This document shows positions 24,220 to 32,864 of a stretch of DNA of 64,000 nucleotides, one piece after another. Positions within the stretch are counted from its first letter, which is position 1; each line of letters opens with the position of its first letter. This DNA is from JALYNX01 sp963749415 (GTDB taxonomy: Bacteria > Actinomycetota > Acidimicrobiia > Spongiisociales > ZC4RG35): NCBI GenBank assembly GCA_963749415.1, contig CAVVMG010000001.1, positions 1,736,001 through 1,800,000 of the forward strand, written 5' to 3'. The notes beneath the pieces are model-generated. The model saw nothing but the letters and a program-made list of their open reading frames with translations, did not search any database and was not told the origin of the DNA. The position numbers were made by a program, and so were the translations under genes.

Positions 24220-25431
24220 ATGACTGATCGCCGCAAGACCCGCCAGCTCCACGTCGGGAATGTCGCCGTCGGCGGCGACGCCCCGATCTCGGTGCAGTCG
24301 ATGACGACCACCAAGACGGCGGACGTGGACGGCACCCTCGCCCAGGTCTATGCCCTTGCCGGCGCCGGGGCCGACATCGTCCGCATCACCTGCAATGAGG
24401 TCGAGGCAGCGGAGGGCCTGGCGGAGATCGTCCCTCGGAGCCCGGTGCCGATCATCGCCGACATCCACTATCAGTACCGGCTGGCGCTCGGTGCCCTGGA
24501 GGCGGGCGTCCAAGGACTGCGGCTCAACCCGGGGAACATCCGGAAGGAAGACCAGATCAAGGCGGTCGCCCGCGAAGCCAAAGACCGCGGGGTTCCAATA
24601 CGGGTCGGTGTCAATGCCGGGTCGTTGGACAAGGATCTCCTGGCCAAGCATGGAAGCGCGGTCCCGGAGGCCCTGGTGGAATCGGCGCTGCTCGAGATCC
24701 GCTATCTGGAGGAGGTCGATTTCACCGACATCAAGATCTCGGTGAAGCACTCCCACGTCCCCTCGATGGTCGACTCCTACCGGTTGCTCTCCCAGAGGGT
24801 CGATTACCCGCTGCACCTCGGGGTGACCGAGGCCGGCCCACCGCCGGCAGGTCTGATCAAGGGAGTGGCCGGGATTGCCACCCTGCTCAACGAGGGCATC
24901 GGGGACACGATCCGCTTCTCCCTGACCGCCGATCCCGTCGAAGAGGCCAAGGCGGGGCGGCAGTTGCTGGAGTTTCTCGGCCTCCGTGAGCGCAAAGGCC
25001 TCGACCTCATCGCCTGTCCCTCGTGCGGGCGAGCGGAGGTCGATGTCATCGACGTGGCCACGCGTGCCCAGGCGGCGTTGGAAGCGGAGAACCTGCCGAT
25101 ACAGGTCGCGGTGATGGGATGTGTGGTCAATGGCCCCGGTGAGGCGCGTGAGGCCGATATCGGCATCGCAGCGGGCCGGGGCAAAGGCCACCTATTCATC
25201 AAGGGCCAGGTGGTGAGGGTCGTCCCCGAGTCGGAGATGGTCGAAGCGCTGCTCGACGAGGCCCGCAAGCTGGTCGAGGAAGGCGTCGAGAGCCGACTCG
25301 CCCACGCCGAGGCCAACGCAGCCGACCTGGCAGCGGCAGCCAGGGAGCAACTGATCCAAATCCAGGGTGACGCCAACCGGACCGCCGATCGTCGGGCCCG
25401 CGTAGCCGAGGTCGCCGGCCGGCCGGACTGA
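24220..25431 (+). CDS. ispG: 4-hydroxy-3-methylbut-2-en-1-yl diphosphate synthase
   Basis: 403 aa. Penultimate MEP-pathway enzyme, an iron-sulphur protein. TIM-barrel part begins RQLHVGNVAVGGDAPISVQSMTTTKTADVDGTLAQV; GLRLNPGNI; HLGVTEAGPPPAGLIKG. The 4Fe-4S ligands are seen as CPSCGRAEVDV and MGCVVNGPGE. The last about 40 residues extend beyond the usual end. Two genes downstream of dxr in the same run. Confidence 0.96.
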   Translation: MTDRRKTRQLHVGNVAVGGDAPISVQSMTTTKTADVDGTLAQVYALAGAGADIVRITCNEVEAAEGLAEIVPRSPVPIIADIHYQYRLALGALEAGVQGLRLNPGNIRKEDQIKAVAREAKDRGVPIRVGVNAGSLDKDLLAKHGSAVPEALVESALLEIRYLEEVDFTDIKISVKHSHVPSMVDSYRLLSQRVDYPLHLGVTEAGPPPAGLIKGVAGIATLLNEGIGDTIRFSLTADPVEEAKAGRQLLEFLGLRERKGLDLIACPSCGRAEVDVIDVATRAQAALEAENLPIQVAVMGCVVNGPGEAREADIGIAAGRGKGHLFIKGQVVRVVPESEMVEALLDEARKLVEEGVESRLAHAEANAADLAAAAREQLIQIQGDANRTADRRARVAEVAGRPD

Positions 25432-25437
25432 AGACAG

Positions 25438-27150
25438 ATGCGCTGGAGCCAAGCCTTCATCCCAACACTCCGTGACGCCCCGACCGACGCCGAGGCGGTG
25501 AGCCACAAGCTGTTGGTGCGGGGTGGCTTCATCCGGCAATTGGCGGCCGGTTCTTACACGATCCTCCCGCTCGGAATGAGAGTGCGCTCCAAAGTCGCGG
25601 GCATCATCCGCGAGGAAATGAACGCGATCGGGGGGCAGGAGATCTTCCCGCCGACGCTCCACCCCGCCGAGATCTGGAAGAAGTCCGGCCGTTACGAGTC
25701 GATGGGGGACAACCTCTTCAAGCTGGTGGATCGAAAGGACTCCGAGTTGGTCCTGGGGATGACCGAAGAAGAGATCTTCGCCATCACCGCCCTCGAGCTC
25801 GCCAGCTATCGAGACCTCCCCCAGATCTGGTACCAGATGCACACGAAGTTCCGTGACGAGGCGCGGCCCAAGTCGGGACTGCTCCGGGTGCGCGAGTTCA
25901 CAATGAAGGACTCCTACACGCTGGACATCGATCGGGCCGGCCTGGACGCCGGATTCGAGAAGCACCGCACGGCATATTTCAGGATCTTTAGGCGATGGGG
26001 CCTGAGCCCAGTCGACGTCGAGGCCTCGTCGGGCACGATGGGAGGCACCGAGTCTGTCGAGTTCATGGTGCGCAGTGACGCCGGTGAGGACTGGATCGTG
26101 ACCTGCACCAAGTGTGACTACCGGGCCAACGTGGAGCGGGCCCGGTCCGAGGTCCTCGAAGCCGATGACGGCGAGGCCGGAGCCTTGGAGCGGTTTCCCA
26201 CCCCAGGGCTACGAACCATCAAGGCTTTGGCCGGTGCCCACCCCGACCTCGCCCCCCCGGACCGGCAGATCAAGACGCTGGTCTACATCCTCGACGGCGA
26301 GCCGGCGCTGGTGCTGCTCCGCGGCGATCACGACCTCCAGGAGCAAAAGCTGCTCGATGCCACGGCGGCCGTCGAAGCCCGCGCCGCCACCGCGGAGGAA
26401 ATCCGCCCGCTGCTGGGCGCCGATCCGGGAAGCCTGGGTGCGGTCGGCGTCAACGGGATTCGTGTGATCGGGGATCTCTCCCTTCAGGGCCGGTCCAACC
26501 TGGTCACCGGGGCCAATGAGGACGACTGGCATCACTCGGGGGTGAGCATCGACCGCGACATCGAAGTCGGCGAGTGGGCCGACTTGAGAGCGGTAGGTGC
26601 CGGCGAGCCCTGCTCGATCTGCGGGAGTCCTCTCGAGCTGTGGAAGGGGATCGAGGTCGGCCACATCTTCAAGCTGGGCACCAAGTTCTCCGAGGCCTTC
26701 GGCGCCTACGTCCAGGACGAAAACGGGGCCAGCCACCCAATCATCATGGGCTCCTACGGGATCGGGGTGGAGCGGGGAATGGCGGCCGTGGTCGAGACCT
26801 CGAACGACGAGAAAGGCATGATCTGGCCGGTGTCGGTTGCCCCCTACGAGGTGGTGATCACCGTGGTCCGACCCGACGAGACCCTGAATGCCGCCGAGAA
26901 GCTGTACGGAGAGCTCGACGATGCCGGCATCGAGGTTCTCCTCGACGATCGCGAGGAGCGGCCCGGGGTCAAGTTCGCCGATGCCGAGCTGATCGGGATC
27001 CCGTACCGGGTGACAGTGGGTCCTCGTGGAGTGGCGGAGGGCAAGGTCGAGTTGACCACTCGGAGGGGTTTGACCACGGAAGAGGTGGCCCTCGACGGCG
27101 TGGTCGGTGAGTTGGTGAGCTTGATCAAGTCACAACGATTCGGGATCTGA
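25438..27150 (+). CDS. proS: Prolyl-tRNA synthetase, bacterial type
   Basis: 570 aa class II synthetase. Motif 1-2 regions (GFIRQLAAGSYTILPLGMRV, EMNAIGGQEIFPPTLHPAEIWKKSGRY, FRDEARPKSGLLRVREFTMKDSYTLD), the inserted editing domain (about residues 225-380, LVYILDGEPALVLLRGDHDLQEQKLLDA), motif 3 GSYGIGVERGMAAVVE, and the anticodon-binding domain at the C-terminus. Length matches the prokaryote-type enzyme with the INS editing domain. Ends convergent with the HNH pseudogene. Confidence 0.97.
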   Translation: MRWSQAFIPTLRDAPTDAEAVSHKLLVRGGFIRQLAAGSYTILPLGMRVRSKVAGIIREEMNAIGGQEIFPPTLHPAEIWKKSGRYESMGDNLFKLVDRKDSELVLGMTEEEIFAITALELASYRDLPQIWYQMHTKFRDEARPKSGLLRVREFTMKDSYTLDIDRAGLDAGFEKHRTAYFRIFRRWGLSPVDVEASSGTMGGTESVEFMVRSDAGEDWIVTCTKCDYRANVERARSEVLEADDGEAGALERFPTPGLRTIKALAGAHPDLAPPDRQIKTLVYILDGEPALVLLRGDHDLQEQKLLDATAAVEARAATAEEIRPLLGADPGSLGAVGVNGIRVIGDLSLQGRSNLVTGANEDDWHHSGVSIDRDIEVGEWADLRAVGAGEPCSICGSPLELWKGIEVGHIFKLGTKFSEAFGAYVQDENGASHPIIMGSYGIGVERGMAAVVETSNDEKGMIWPVSVAPYEVVITVVRPDETLNAAEKLYGELDDAGIEVLLDDREERPGVKFADAELIGIPYRVTVGPRGVAEGKVELTTRRGLTTEEVALDGVVGELVSLIKSQRFGI

Positions 27151-27168
27151 AGGCGGGGGCGGTTGCCC

Positions 27169-28309
27169 CTAGGTTCGGTCCAGTTCTTGGAGTCGGGGAT
27201 CGAGTGCCTCCCGGGCCGGTGGGTAGATCCGGCGATCGGATCTGTGGAACAGGGGTCTGCCGTCAGGGTCCCATTCGATGCTCCACTCGTGTTCGTGGAG
27301 GAACCGGTGGTGGTATCCGCAGAGGAGGATGAGATTGTCGAGGTTGGTGGACCCACCGTCGGCCCAATGTTGGATGTGGTGGCCGTAGACGAAGCGGAGG
27401 TGGGGACATCCCGGGAATTGGCATCCGCCGTCTCGGGCCCAGAGTTGGCGGCGTAACCATCCGGGGATGGTCCTGGTCTTCCGGCCCACGCCGACCATCC
27501 GGTGGTCGTCGTAGACCGCAGCCTCGACGATGGCGTCACAGGCCAGGCGACGTGCGGTCTCCGAGGCGAGGACCGGTCCTGCCGCTAGTTCGGCGACTCC
27601 TGAGGTTTCGCTGGTCAACGCTTCGAGATCGGCGTTGACGGTGAGCATCACCACTGGAGGTTCCGGCTCGCCTCCACACGTGGTACTGGTGGCCGCGAGT
27701 TCGACCAGACCGTCGGCGAGTCGGTTCGGATAGTCGTCGAACAGTCCGGTCTCCGGATTGGCAGGTAATCGGTCAGCTCTCGATCGGACCGCCTGCTCGA
27801 GGATCTTGCCTTCGGCTCCGGGAAGGTGCCCCCCGAAGCGGAGTTCGGAGGAGTCGAGATTCCACTGCAGTCCCAGGCGACGCCGCTCCCACACCGACCG
27901 CTCATCAGCCAGTGATGGTGGGTTGGAGTGGCGGGCCGCCCGACCGATCCAGGGCCGCAGTGGACAACCCCAAACACTCCTCGATCAGAACCGTCTCCGT
28001 ATCCGGAGTGGCCAGCTTGGAGATGGCATCCACCTGATCCAACGACAACTCACCCGCCGCGAACCTCTCCCGCAACGCCGGCAGATCCTGAAGCCGGTGG
28101 GCCACCCGCACCAACTGGGCGGCAGTGGCATGACGCAAACCAAACCGGGCCGAAAGCCACTGCACCAGATCCGGGCTCCCATCCCCCAAGAACAGTTGAC
28201 CCCGATCCGCCACCACCAACCACTCACAAACCGCCGCCGCCCCCGCCATCAACCCCAGAAACTGGCCGATTCCCGACTCCACCACATCCGGAGTCCACTC
28301 CCTCTCCAT
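27169..28309 (-). pseudogene. DUF222/HNH endonuclease-like gene, one frameshift
   Basis: An actinobacterial DUF222-HNH protein. The N-terminal DUF222 half (MEREWTPDVV..., LVRVAHRLQDLPALRERFAAGELSLDQVDAISKLATPDTE) occupies 27905-28309; the C-terminal half (WERRRLGLQWNLDSSELRFGG ... CQFPGCPHLRFVYGHHIQHWADGGSTNLDNLILLCGYHHRFLHEHEW, a complete HNH site with zinc-type CxxxxC) occupies the next frame down to 27169. The join is at about 27943, within a GGTCGGGCGG run, and a single extra base explains it: the bridging frame then reads AARHSNPPSLADERSVWERRR. These genes are often multicopy and mobile-associated; function is unclear. Confidence 0.75.
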
Positions 28310-28426
28310 ACCTCGAAAAGTACAAAGCGGGTGTGACAGATTTGCCTCGTCCGCAGGAGAAATCCGAAGAATTCTCCGGCGTTCATGTCGCCGCGATGCC
28401 CAAAAACTCAGCCGCGCCGCGTTGTC

Positions 28427-28496
28427 TATAATCCGACCGAGACAACAGGACGCTTTTCAGTCAGGTGGGCGCCTTTGGGCCCACCTGACTTGTTGT
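28427..28496 (+). promoter_or_regulatory. rimP-nusA-infB promoter and structured leader
   Basis: TATAAT at 28427-28432 is a perfect -10 box; no convincing -35 is seen. The transcript would start with a leader holding a perfect 12-bp stem (AGTCAGGTGGGC at 28459-28470 with GCCCACCTGACT at 28479-28490) and an 8-nt loop, bracketed by an outer pairing ACAACA / TGTTGT. The hairpin is followed by TTGTTG, only weakly T-rich. It precedes the rimP TTG start by 14 nt. A role in autoregulation of the NusA operon is an inference. Confidence 0.6.
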
Positions 28497-28509
28497 GGAG
28501 TGACAGAGA

Positions 28510-28980
28510 TTGACGGACGTGGCCGACATCTGGGACGCAGTGGGGAATTACCTCGGTGCGGAGCACCTCGAACTCGACGATGTCGAGCTGTCCGGTCGCG
28601 GCCAGGGCCGGACTTTGCGGATCGTGGTCGACGGTGAAGGTGTGGACGTCGAGAGGCTTGCCGAGGTCTCACGCGGGGTGTCACGGCTTCTCGACAAGGA
28701 AGTCGGCCTCGATGATCCGTACCAGCTCGAGGTCACCTCGCCCGGGCTGGAGAGGAAGCTGCGCCGCCCGAGCCACTACGCCAAGTCGGTGGGCCGCGAG
28801 GTTATGGCCAAGGTGGATTCCGGCTCCGGCAAGGAGACCGTCCGTGGCGTCATCGCCGAGGCCGGCGAGCACAACTTCACCGTCGAGGCGGACGGTGAGC
28901 GGCAAGTTGTCGAATACGAAGACGTGCTCACCGCGAACACGGTGTTCAGGTGGGAGAAGGCCCCCAAGCCGGGGCACTGA
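28510..28980 (+). CDS. rimP: Ribosome maturation factor RimP
   Basis: 156 aa, needed for 30S subunit maturation. Recognisable: LELDDVELSGRGQGRTLRIVVDGEGVDVERLAEVSRGVSRLLD and YQLEVTSPGLERKLRRPSHYAKSVGREV, the hallmark SPG(L)xRPL-like block. The TTG start has GGAG 9 nt upstream; an in-frame GTG nine bases later is the alternative. First gene of the nusA operon. Confidence 0.95.
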   Translation: MTDVADIWDAVGNYLGAEHLELDDVELSGRGQGRTLRIVVDGEGVDVERLAEVSRGVSRLLDKEVGLDDPYQLEVTSPGLERKLRRPSHYAKSVGREVMAKVDSGSGKETVRGVIAEAGEHNFTVEADGERQVVEYEDVLTANTVFRWEKAPKPGH

Positions 28981-28989
28981 GGGAGAACG

Positions 28990-30213
28990 ATGCAGCTCGA
29001 CACGATGATGGAGGCGATCGAGGTCCTCGCCCGGGAGAGGGGCGTGGCGGTCGACACCATCCTCGACGCCTTTGCCAATGCCCTCGTAGCGGCGTACAAG
29101 CGGAGCCCGGGCGCGGCCGAAGAGGCGCGAGTGACCATCGACCCCGAGTCCGGAGAGGTCACGGTCTACGCACAGGAGTTGGACGAGGACGGAAACGTCA
29201 CCTCGGAATGGGAGGACACTCCCGAAGGTGAGGCGTTTGGCCGTATCGCCGCCCAGTCCTTCAAGCAGGTGATGCAACACAAGCTCCGTGAGGCCAAACG
29301 CGAGCACGTGTACGAGATGTACGAAGGGCGCGAGGGCGACCTGGTCACCGGGCTCGTCCAACAGGTCGACTACCGATCTGTGATCCTCGACCTGGGCGAC
29401 GCCGAGGCCATCCTTCCCGGCTCGGAGCGGATTCCTTTCGAGCGCCTGGAGCGCGGGAATCGGGTCAAAGCCCTGATCCTCGAGGTCCGCAACGAGCCGA
29501 AGGGCGCTCAGATCGTGGTTTCGAGAAGCCACCCCGACCTGGTCCGACGATTGCTCGAGCTGGAAGTGCCGGAGCTGACAGACGGGACCGTGGAGATCGT
29601 GAACATCGCGCGAGAGCCGGGTCACCGCACCAAGATCGCAGTGATCTCCCACGACCCAAACGTCGACCCGAAGGGTGCCTGTGTGGGTGCCAGGGGCTCG
29701 CGCGTGCGCCAGGTGGTCAACGAGCTACGTGGCGAGAAGGTCGACGTGGTGCAGTGGCGTGACGACCTCGGACAGTTCATCGCTGAGGCGTTGGGCCCGG
29801 CCAAGGTCAAGGAAGTCCGCATCAACGAGGAGGAGAAGACGGCCGACGTCATCGTCTCCGAGCATCAACTATCTCTCGCCATCGGCAAGGAGGGTCAGAA
29901 CGCGCGCCTGGCGGCGAGGCTTTCCGGGTACAAGGTGGACATCCACTCCGACAACGAAGGAGAGGAGCAGCCCATCGCCGCGGAGCCCGCTGTTGCAGAG
30001 GTAGCGGTTGAAGAGCCCGCTGTTGAAGAGACTGTGGCCGAAGAGTCCGTTGTCGAAGAGGTGGTGGCCGAAGAGCCCACTGTCGAAGAGGTGGTGGCCG
30101 AAGAAGAGCCCGCGTCGGAAACCGGGCCGGCCCCGGAGGAGGGCGCCGAGGAAGATGTGGCACCCGAGGACGATGAAGACACCGATGACGAGAGCGATGG
30201 CGAAAGCGAATGA
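28990..30213 (+). CDS. nusA: Transcription termination/antitermination protein NusA with acidic repeat tail
   Basis: 407 aa. N-terminal RNA polymerase-binding domain, S1 domain (about 135-205, REGDLVTGLVQQVDYRSVILDLGDAEAILPGSERIP), and two KH domains (GACVGARGSRVRQVVNELRGEKVDVVQW; LSLAIGKEGQNARLAARLSGYKVDI). After about residue 330 a tail consists of near-repeats of VEE-x-VAEE followed by an Asp/Glu run. The tail resembles neither the AR repeats of proteobacterial NusA nor a known domain and is probably unstructured. Confidence 0.96.
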   Translation: MQLDTMMEAIEVLARERGVAVDTILDAFANALVAAYKRSPGAAEEARVTIDPESGEVTVYAQELDEDGNVTSEWEDTPEGEAFGRIAAQSFKQVMQHKLREAKREHVYEMYEGREGDLVTGLVQQVDYRSVILDLGDAEAILPGSERIPFERLERGNRVKALILEVRNEPKGAQIVVSRSHPDLVRRLLELEVPELTDGTVEIVNIAREPGHRTKIAVISHDPNVDPKGACVGARGSRVRQVVNELRGEKVDVVQWRDDLGQFIAEALGPAKVKEVRINEEEKTADVIVSEHQLSLAIGKEGQNARLAARLSGYKVDIHSDNEGEEQPIAAEPAVAEVAVEEPAVEETVAEESVVEEVVAEEPTVEEVVAEEEPASETGPAPEEGAEEDVAPEDDEDTDDESDGESE

Positions 30214-30226
30214 AGAGGGCTGAGAC

Positions 30227-32218
30227 GTGAGGGTTTATGAACTCGCCCGTGACCTGGGCGTCGACTCGAAGCTGGTGCTCGAGCATGCCCACGAGCTGGG
30301 CTTGGATGTGAAGACAGCGTCCTCCGGCCTCGACGAGGAGTCGGCCGAGCTGCTGCGGCTCGCGTTTGCGGGTGACGAAACCACGGCCGAGGAAGAAGTC
30401 GTCGAGGAAACCAGCACCGGCTCCGTCGCCGAGGAAATGACGGAAGACGTCGAACCAACCGAGGTCGGTTTGGCCTCGCTCAAGGAAGGCGCATCGGTCT
30501 CTCAGTTCGCCCAGGCGATCGGAGTGCCAACCAGCGAGATCGTGAAGATGCTCCTCCTCCGCGGGCTGCCGATTGGTGCCGGCCACCAGATGCCGCCGGA
30601 GCTCATGGATGAGATCGCCGAGTCCTATGGGTTTGTGATCGATGTCGAGGAGACACCACCACCCCCGGCGGTGGGAGAGCGGCCCGAACATGTTGACGCC
30701 GAGAGCGACCTGGCCCCGCGACCGGCGGTGGTCACGGTCATGGGTCATGTCGACCACGGCAAGACCACCTTGCTCGATCGGATCCGCAAGACCAGCGTGG
30801 TCGAGGGAGAGCAGGGCGGGATCACCCAGCACATCGGCGCCTACCAGGTGGAAGTAAATGGGCGCTCGGTGACGTTCATCGATACCCCGGGCCATGAGGC
30901 GTTCACTGCTCTCCGGGCACGGGGAGCCAACATCACCGACATCGTCGTGCTCGTGGTGGCGGCCAACGATGGCGTGATGCCGCAGACGGTCGAGGCCATC
31001 TCTCACGTCCGCGCCGCAGGGGTGAAGACGATCGTTGCGGTGAACAAGATCGATGTGCCGGGCGCCGACCCGATGCGGGTCCGAACCGAGCTCACCGAAC
31101 ACGAGGTGATCACCGAAGAGCTCGGTGGCGAAGTGCCCAGCGTCGAGGTGTCGGCGCTCAACGGGGAAGGTGTCGACACCCTGCTCGAGGTCATCGACCT
31201 GATCGCCCAGCTCGAGGAATACAAGGCCAATCCCAATGCCCCGGCCTCCGGCGTGGTGGTCGAGGCCCAGTTCGAGACGGGCAAGGGGGCGGTGGCAACT
31301 GTCATCGTGCAGCGGGGGACGCTGATGACCGGGGACTCGTTCGTCGCGGGCGCCGTCGCCGGACGGGTGCGGGGCCTGATGGACGAGAACGGCAAGCCGC
31401 TGAAGCAGGCGGGGCCGTCAGACCCGGTTCAGGTCATGGGCTGGGACGACGTTCCGGTCGCGGGAGACTATTTCGAGGTCGTCGAATCGGATCGTGAGGC
31501 GCGCCGCCTCGCCGAAGAGCGGGCAGAAGCACTCAAGATGGCGAGCCAGGCTGTCCCCTCGGCGCGTGACCGCCTGCAGAGCCTGCTCGACCAGTTGCGG
31601 TCCGACGAAGCCACTCTCAATTTGATCGTGAAGGCCGACGCCCAGGGATCCCTCGAGGCGCTTCGGGAGTCGATCGTCAAGATCGAGCGCGAGGGCGGGA
31701 AGATCCAGATCGTCCACGGCGCGGTCGGCGGGATCAACGAGAACGATGTGACCCTGGCGGAGGTGACCGAATCGGTCGTCATCGGGTTCAATGTCCGGCC
31801 CGAGCCCAAGGCTCGCAGGGCTGCCGAGGACGCCGGCATCGAGATCCGAACCTACGGGATCATCTACGAGCTCCTCGACGAGATCGAGGCCCTTCTGGTC
31901 GGTCAGCTGGCTCCCGAGGAGCACGAGCAGGTGCTGGGGACTGCCGAGGTGCGCGCCATCTTCAAGGTGCCCCGAGCCGGCACTGTGGCCGGTAGTTACG
32001 TGGTGGAGGGCACCATCCAACGCGGGGCCCGAGCTCGTCTCCTTCGTGACGGGGTGATCATCCACGATGGGACGATTTCATCTCTGAAGCGCTTCAAGGA
32101 AGACGTGCGTGAGGTCGCCTCGGGCTTCGAGTGTGGGATCGGCTTCGAGAACTACAACGACATCAAGGAAGGCGACAGCATCGAGGCCTACCTGATCCGC
32201 GAGGTCGCCCGGACCTGA
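30227..32218 (+). CDS. infB: Translation initiation factor IF-2
   Basis: 663 aa, compact form with a short N-terminus. IF2N motif at the start (RVYELARDLGVDSKLVLEHAHELGLDV), acidic linker, second IF2N-like segment, then G domain: GHVDHGKTTLLDRIR, DTPGHEAFTALRARG, NKIDVPGADP; domains II-IV follow, with DAQGSLEALRESIVKI and the initiator-tRNA binding C-terminal barrel (RLLRDGVIIHDG, FECGIGFENYNDIKEGD). GTG start. The ylxR/rnpM gene that usually lies between nusA and infB is absent: only 13 bp separate them. Confidence 0.97.
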   Translation: MRVYELARDLGVDSKLVLEHAHELGLDVKTASSGLDEESAELLRLAFAGDETTAEEEVVEETSTGSVAEEMTEDVEPTEVGLASLKEGASVSQFAQAIGVPTSEIVKMLLLRGLPIGAGHQMPPELMDEIAESYGFVIDVEETPPPPAVGERPEHVDAESDLAPRPAVVTVMGHVDHGKTTLLDRIRKTSVVEGEQGGITQHIGAYQVEVNGRSVTFIDTPGHEAFTALRARGANITDIVVLVVAANDGVMPQTVEAISHVRAAGVKTIVAVNKIDVPGADPMRVRTELTEHEVITEELGGEVPSVEVSALNGEGVDTLLEVIDLIAQLEEYKANPNAPASGVVVEAQFETGKGAVATVIVQRGTLMTGDSFVAGAVAGRVRGLMDENGKPLKQAGPSDPVQVMGWDDVPVAGDYFEVVESDREARRLAEERAEALKMASQAVPSARDRLQSLLDQLRSDEATLNLIVKADAQGSLEALRESIVKIEREGGKIQIVHGAVGGINENDVTLAEVTESVVIGFNVRPEPKARRAAEDAGIEIRTYGIIYELLDEIEALLVGQLAPEEHEQVLGTAEVRAIFKVPRAGTVAGSYVVEGTIQRGARARLLRDGVIIHDGTISSLKRFKEDVREVASGFECGIGFENYNDIKEGDSIEAYLIREVART

Positions 32219-32511
32219 TGCGGGCGGCCGCCGTGCGGGTCGAGCTCCACCTGCCCGGCCCGCAGTCGCTCAAGGCGAAACGCGGCATCCTGCGCCCCAT
32301 CATCGAAGGCATGAAGCGCCTGGGCTCTTACAGCGTGGCCGAGGTCGATCATCATGATCTGTGGCAGCGTGCCGCGGTCGGGGTGGCCATCGTGGCTCCG
32401 GACGGCGAGAGCCTCGCTATGCAGATCTCCAAGCTTCGTCGCTACCTTGACAGTCGACCGGATGTCGAGGTGATCGACATCCGCATCGCCGAGTTGGAGG
32501 AGCCGATGTGA
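32218..32511 (+). CDS. DUF503 (YlxP-like) family protein
   Basis: 97 aa, function not established; commonly located between infB and rbfA. Pattern: AAAVRVELHLPGPQSLKAKRGILRPIIEGMKR, VAEVDHHDLWQRAAVGVAIVA, and the C-terminal DVEVIDIRIAEL. The ATG overlaps the infB stop (TGATG). Ends 4 bp into rbfA. Confidence 0.88.
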   Translation: MRAAAVRVELHLPGPQSLKAKRGILRPIIEGMKRLGSYSVAEVDHHDLWQRAAVGVAIVAPDGESLAMQISKLRRYLDSRPDVEVIDIRIAELEEPM

Positions 32512-32864
32512 GCGACAGCCCACGCATGCTCAAGGTCAATTCGACGCTCCGCGAGGTCCTGGCCGAGGAATTGGAGAAGATGAACGACGATCGCCTGGAG
32601 ATGGTGTCGGTGACCGGGGTTGACACCGCCCCCAACTTGAGGCATGCCATCGTGTATGTGGACGTCCTCGGCGACGAGCAGCAGGAGAACGCCCTCGCCG
32701 CCCTGGGCCGTGCCACGCATCGCCTGCAGTCGGCCATCGGACGCCAGGTCCGGCTCAAGTACACCCCCACGCTCGAATTCGTGATCGATCCCGGGGTTCA
32801 GGGCGGGCAGCGCATCGAGAGCCTCCTGCGATCGATTCAGGAGCAAGGAGATAGCGAGGATTGA
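32508..32864 (+). CDS. rbfA: 30S ribosome-binding factor RbfA
   Basis: 118 aa cold-shock-type factor for 16S rRNA 5'-end maturation. KH-like fold: TLREVLAEELEKMNDDRLEMVSVTGVDTAPNLRHAIVYVDVLG, RLQSAIGRQVRLKYTPTLEFVIDPGVQGGQRIESLL. GTG start overlapping the DUF503 stop. Its own stop overlaps the TTG start of the DHH gene. Confidence 0.95.
   Translation: MSDSPRMLKVNSTLREVLAEELEKMNDDRLEMVSVTGVDTAPNLRHAIVYVDVLGDEQQENALAALGRATHRLQSAIGRQVRLKYTPTLEFVIDPGVQGGQRIESLLRSIQEQGDSED

Noticed and set aside
27151..27169. Short GC hairpin (GGGGC/GCCCC) between proS and the HNH pseudogene as a terminator
   Set aside because: Only five base pairs with no T-run; too weak to call.
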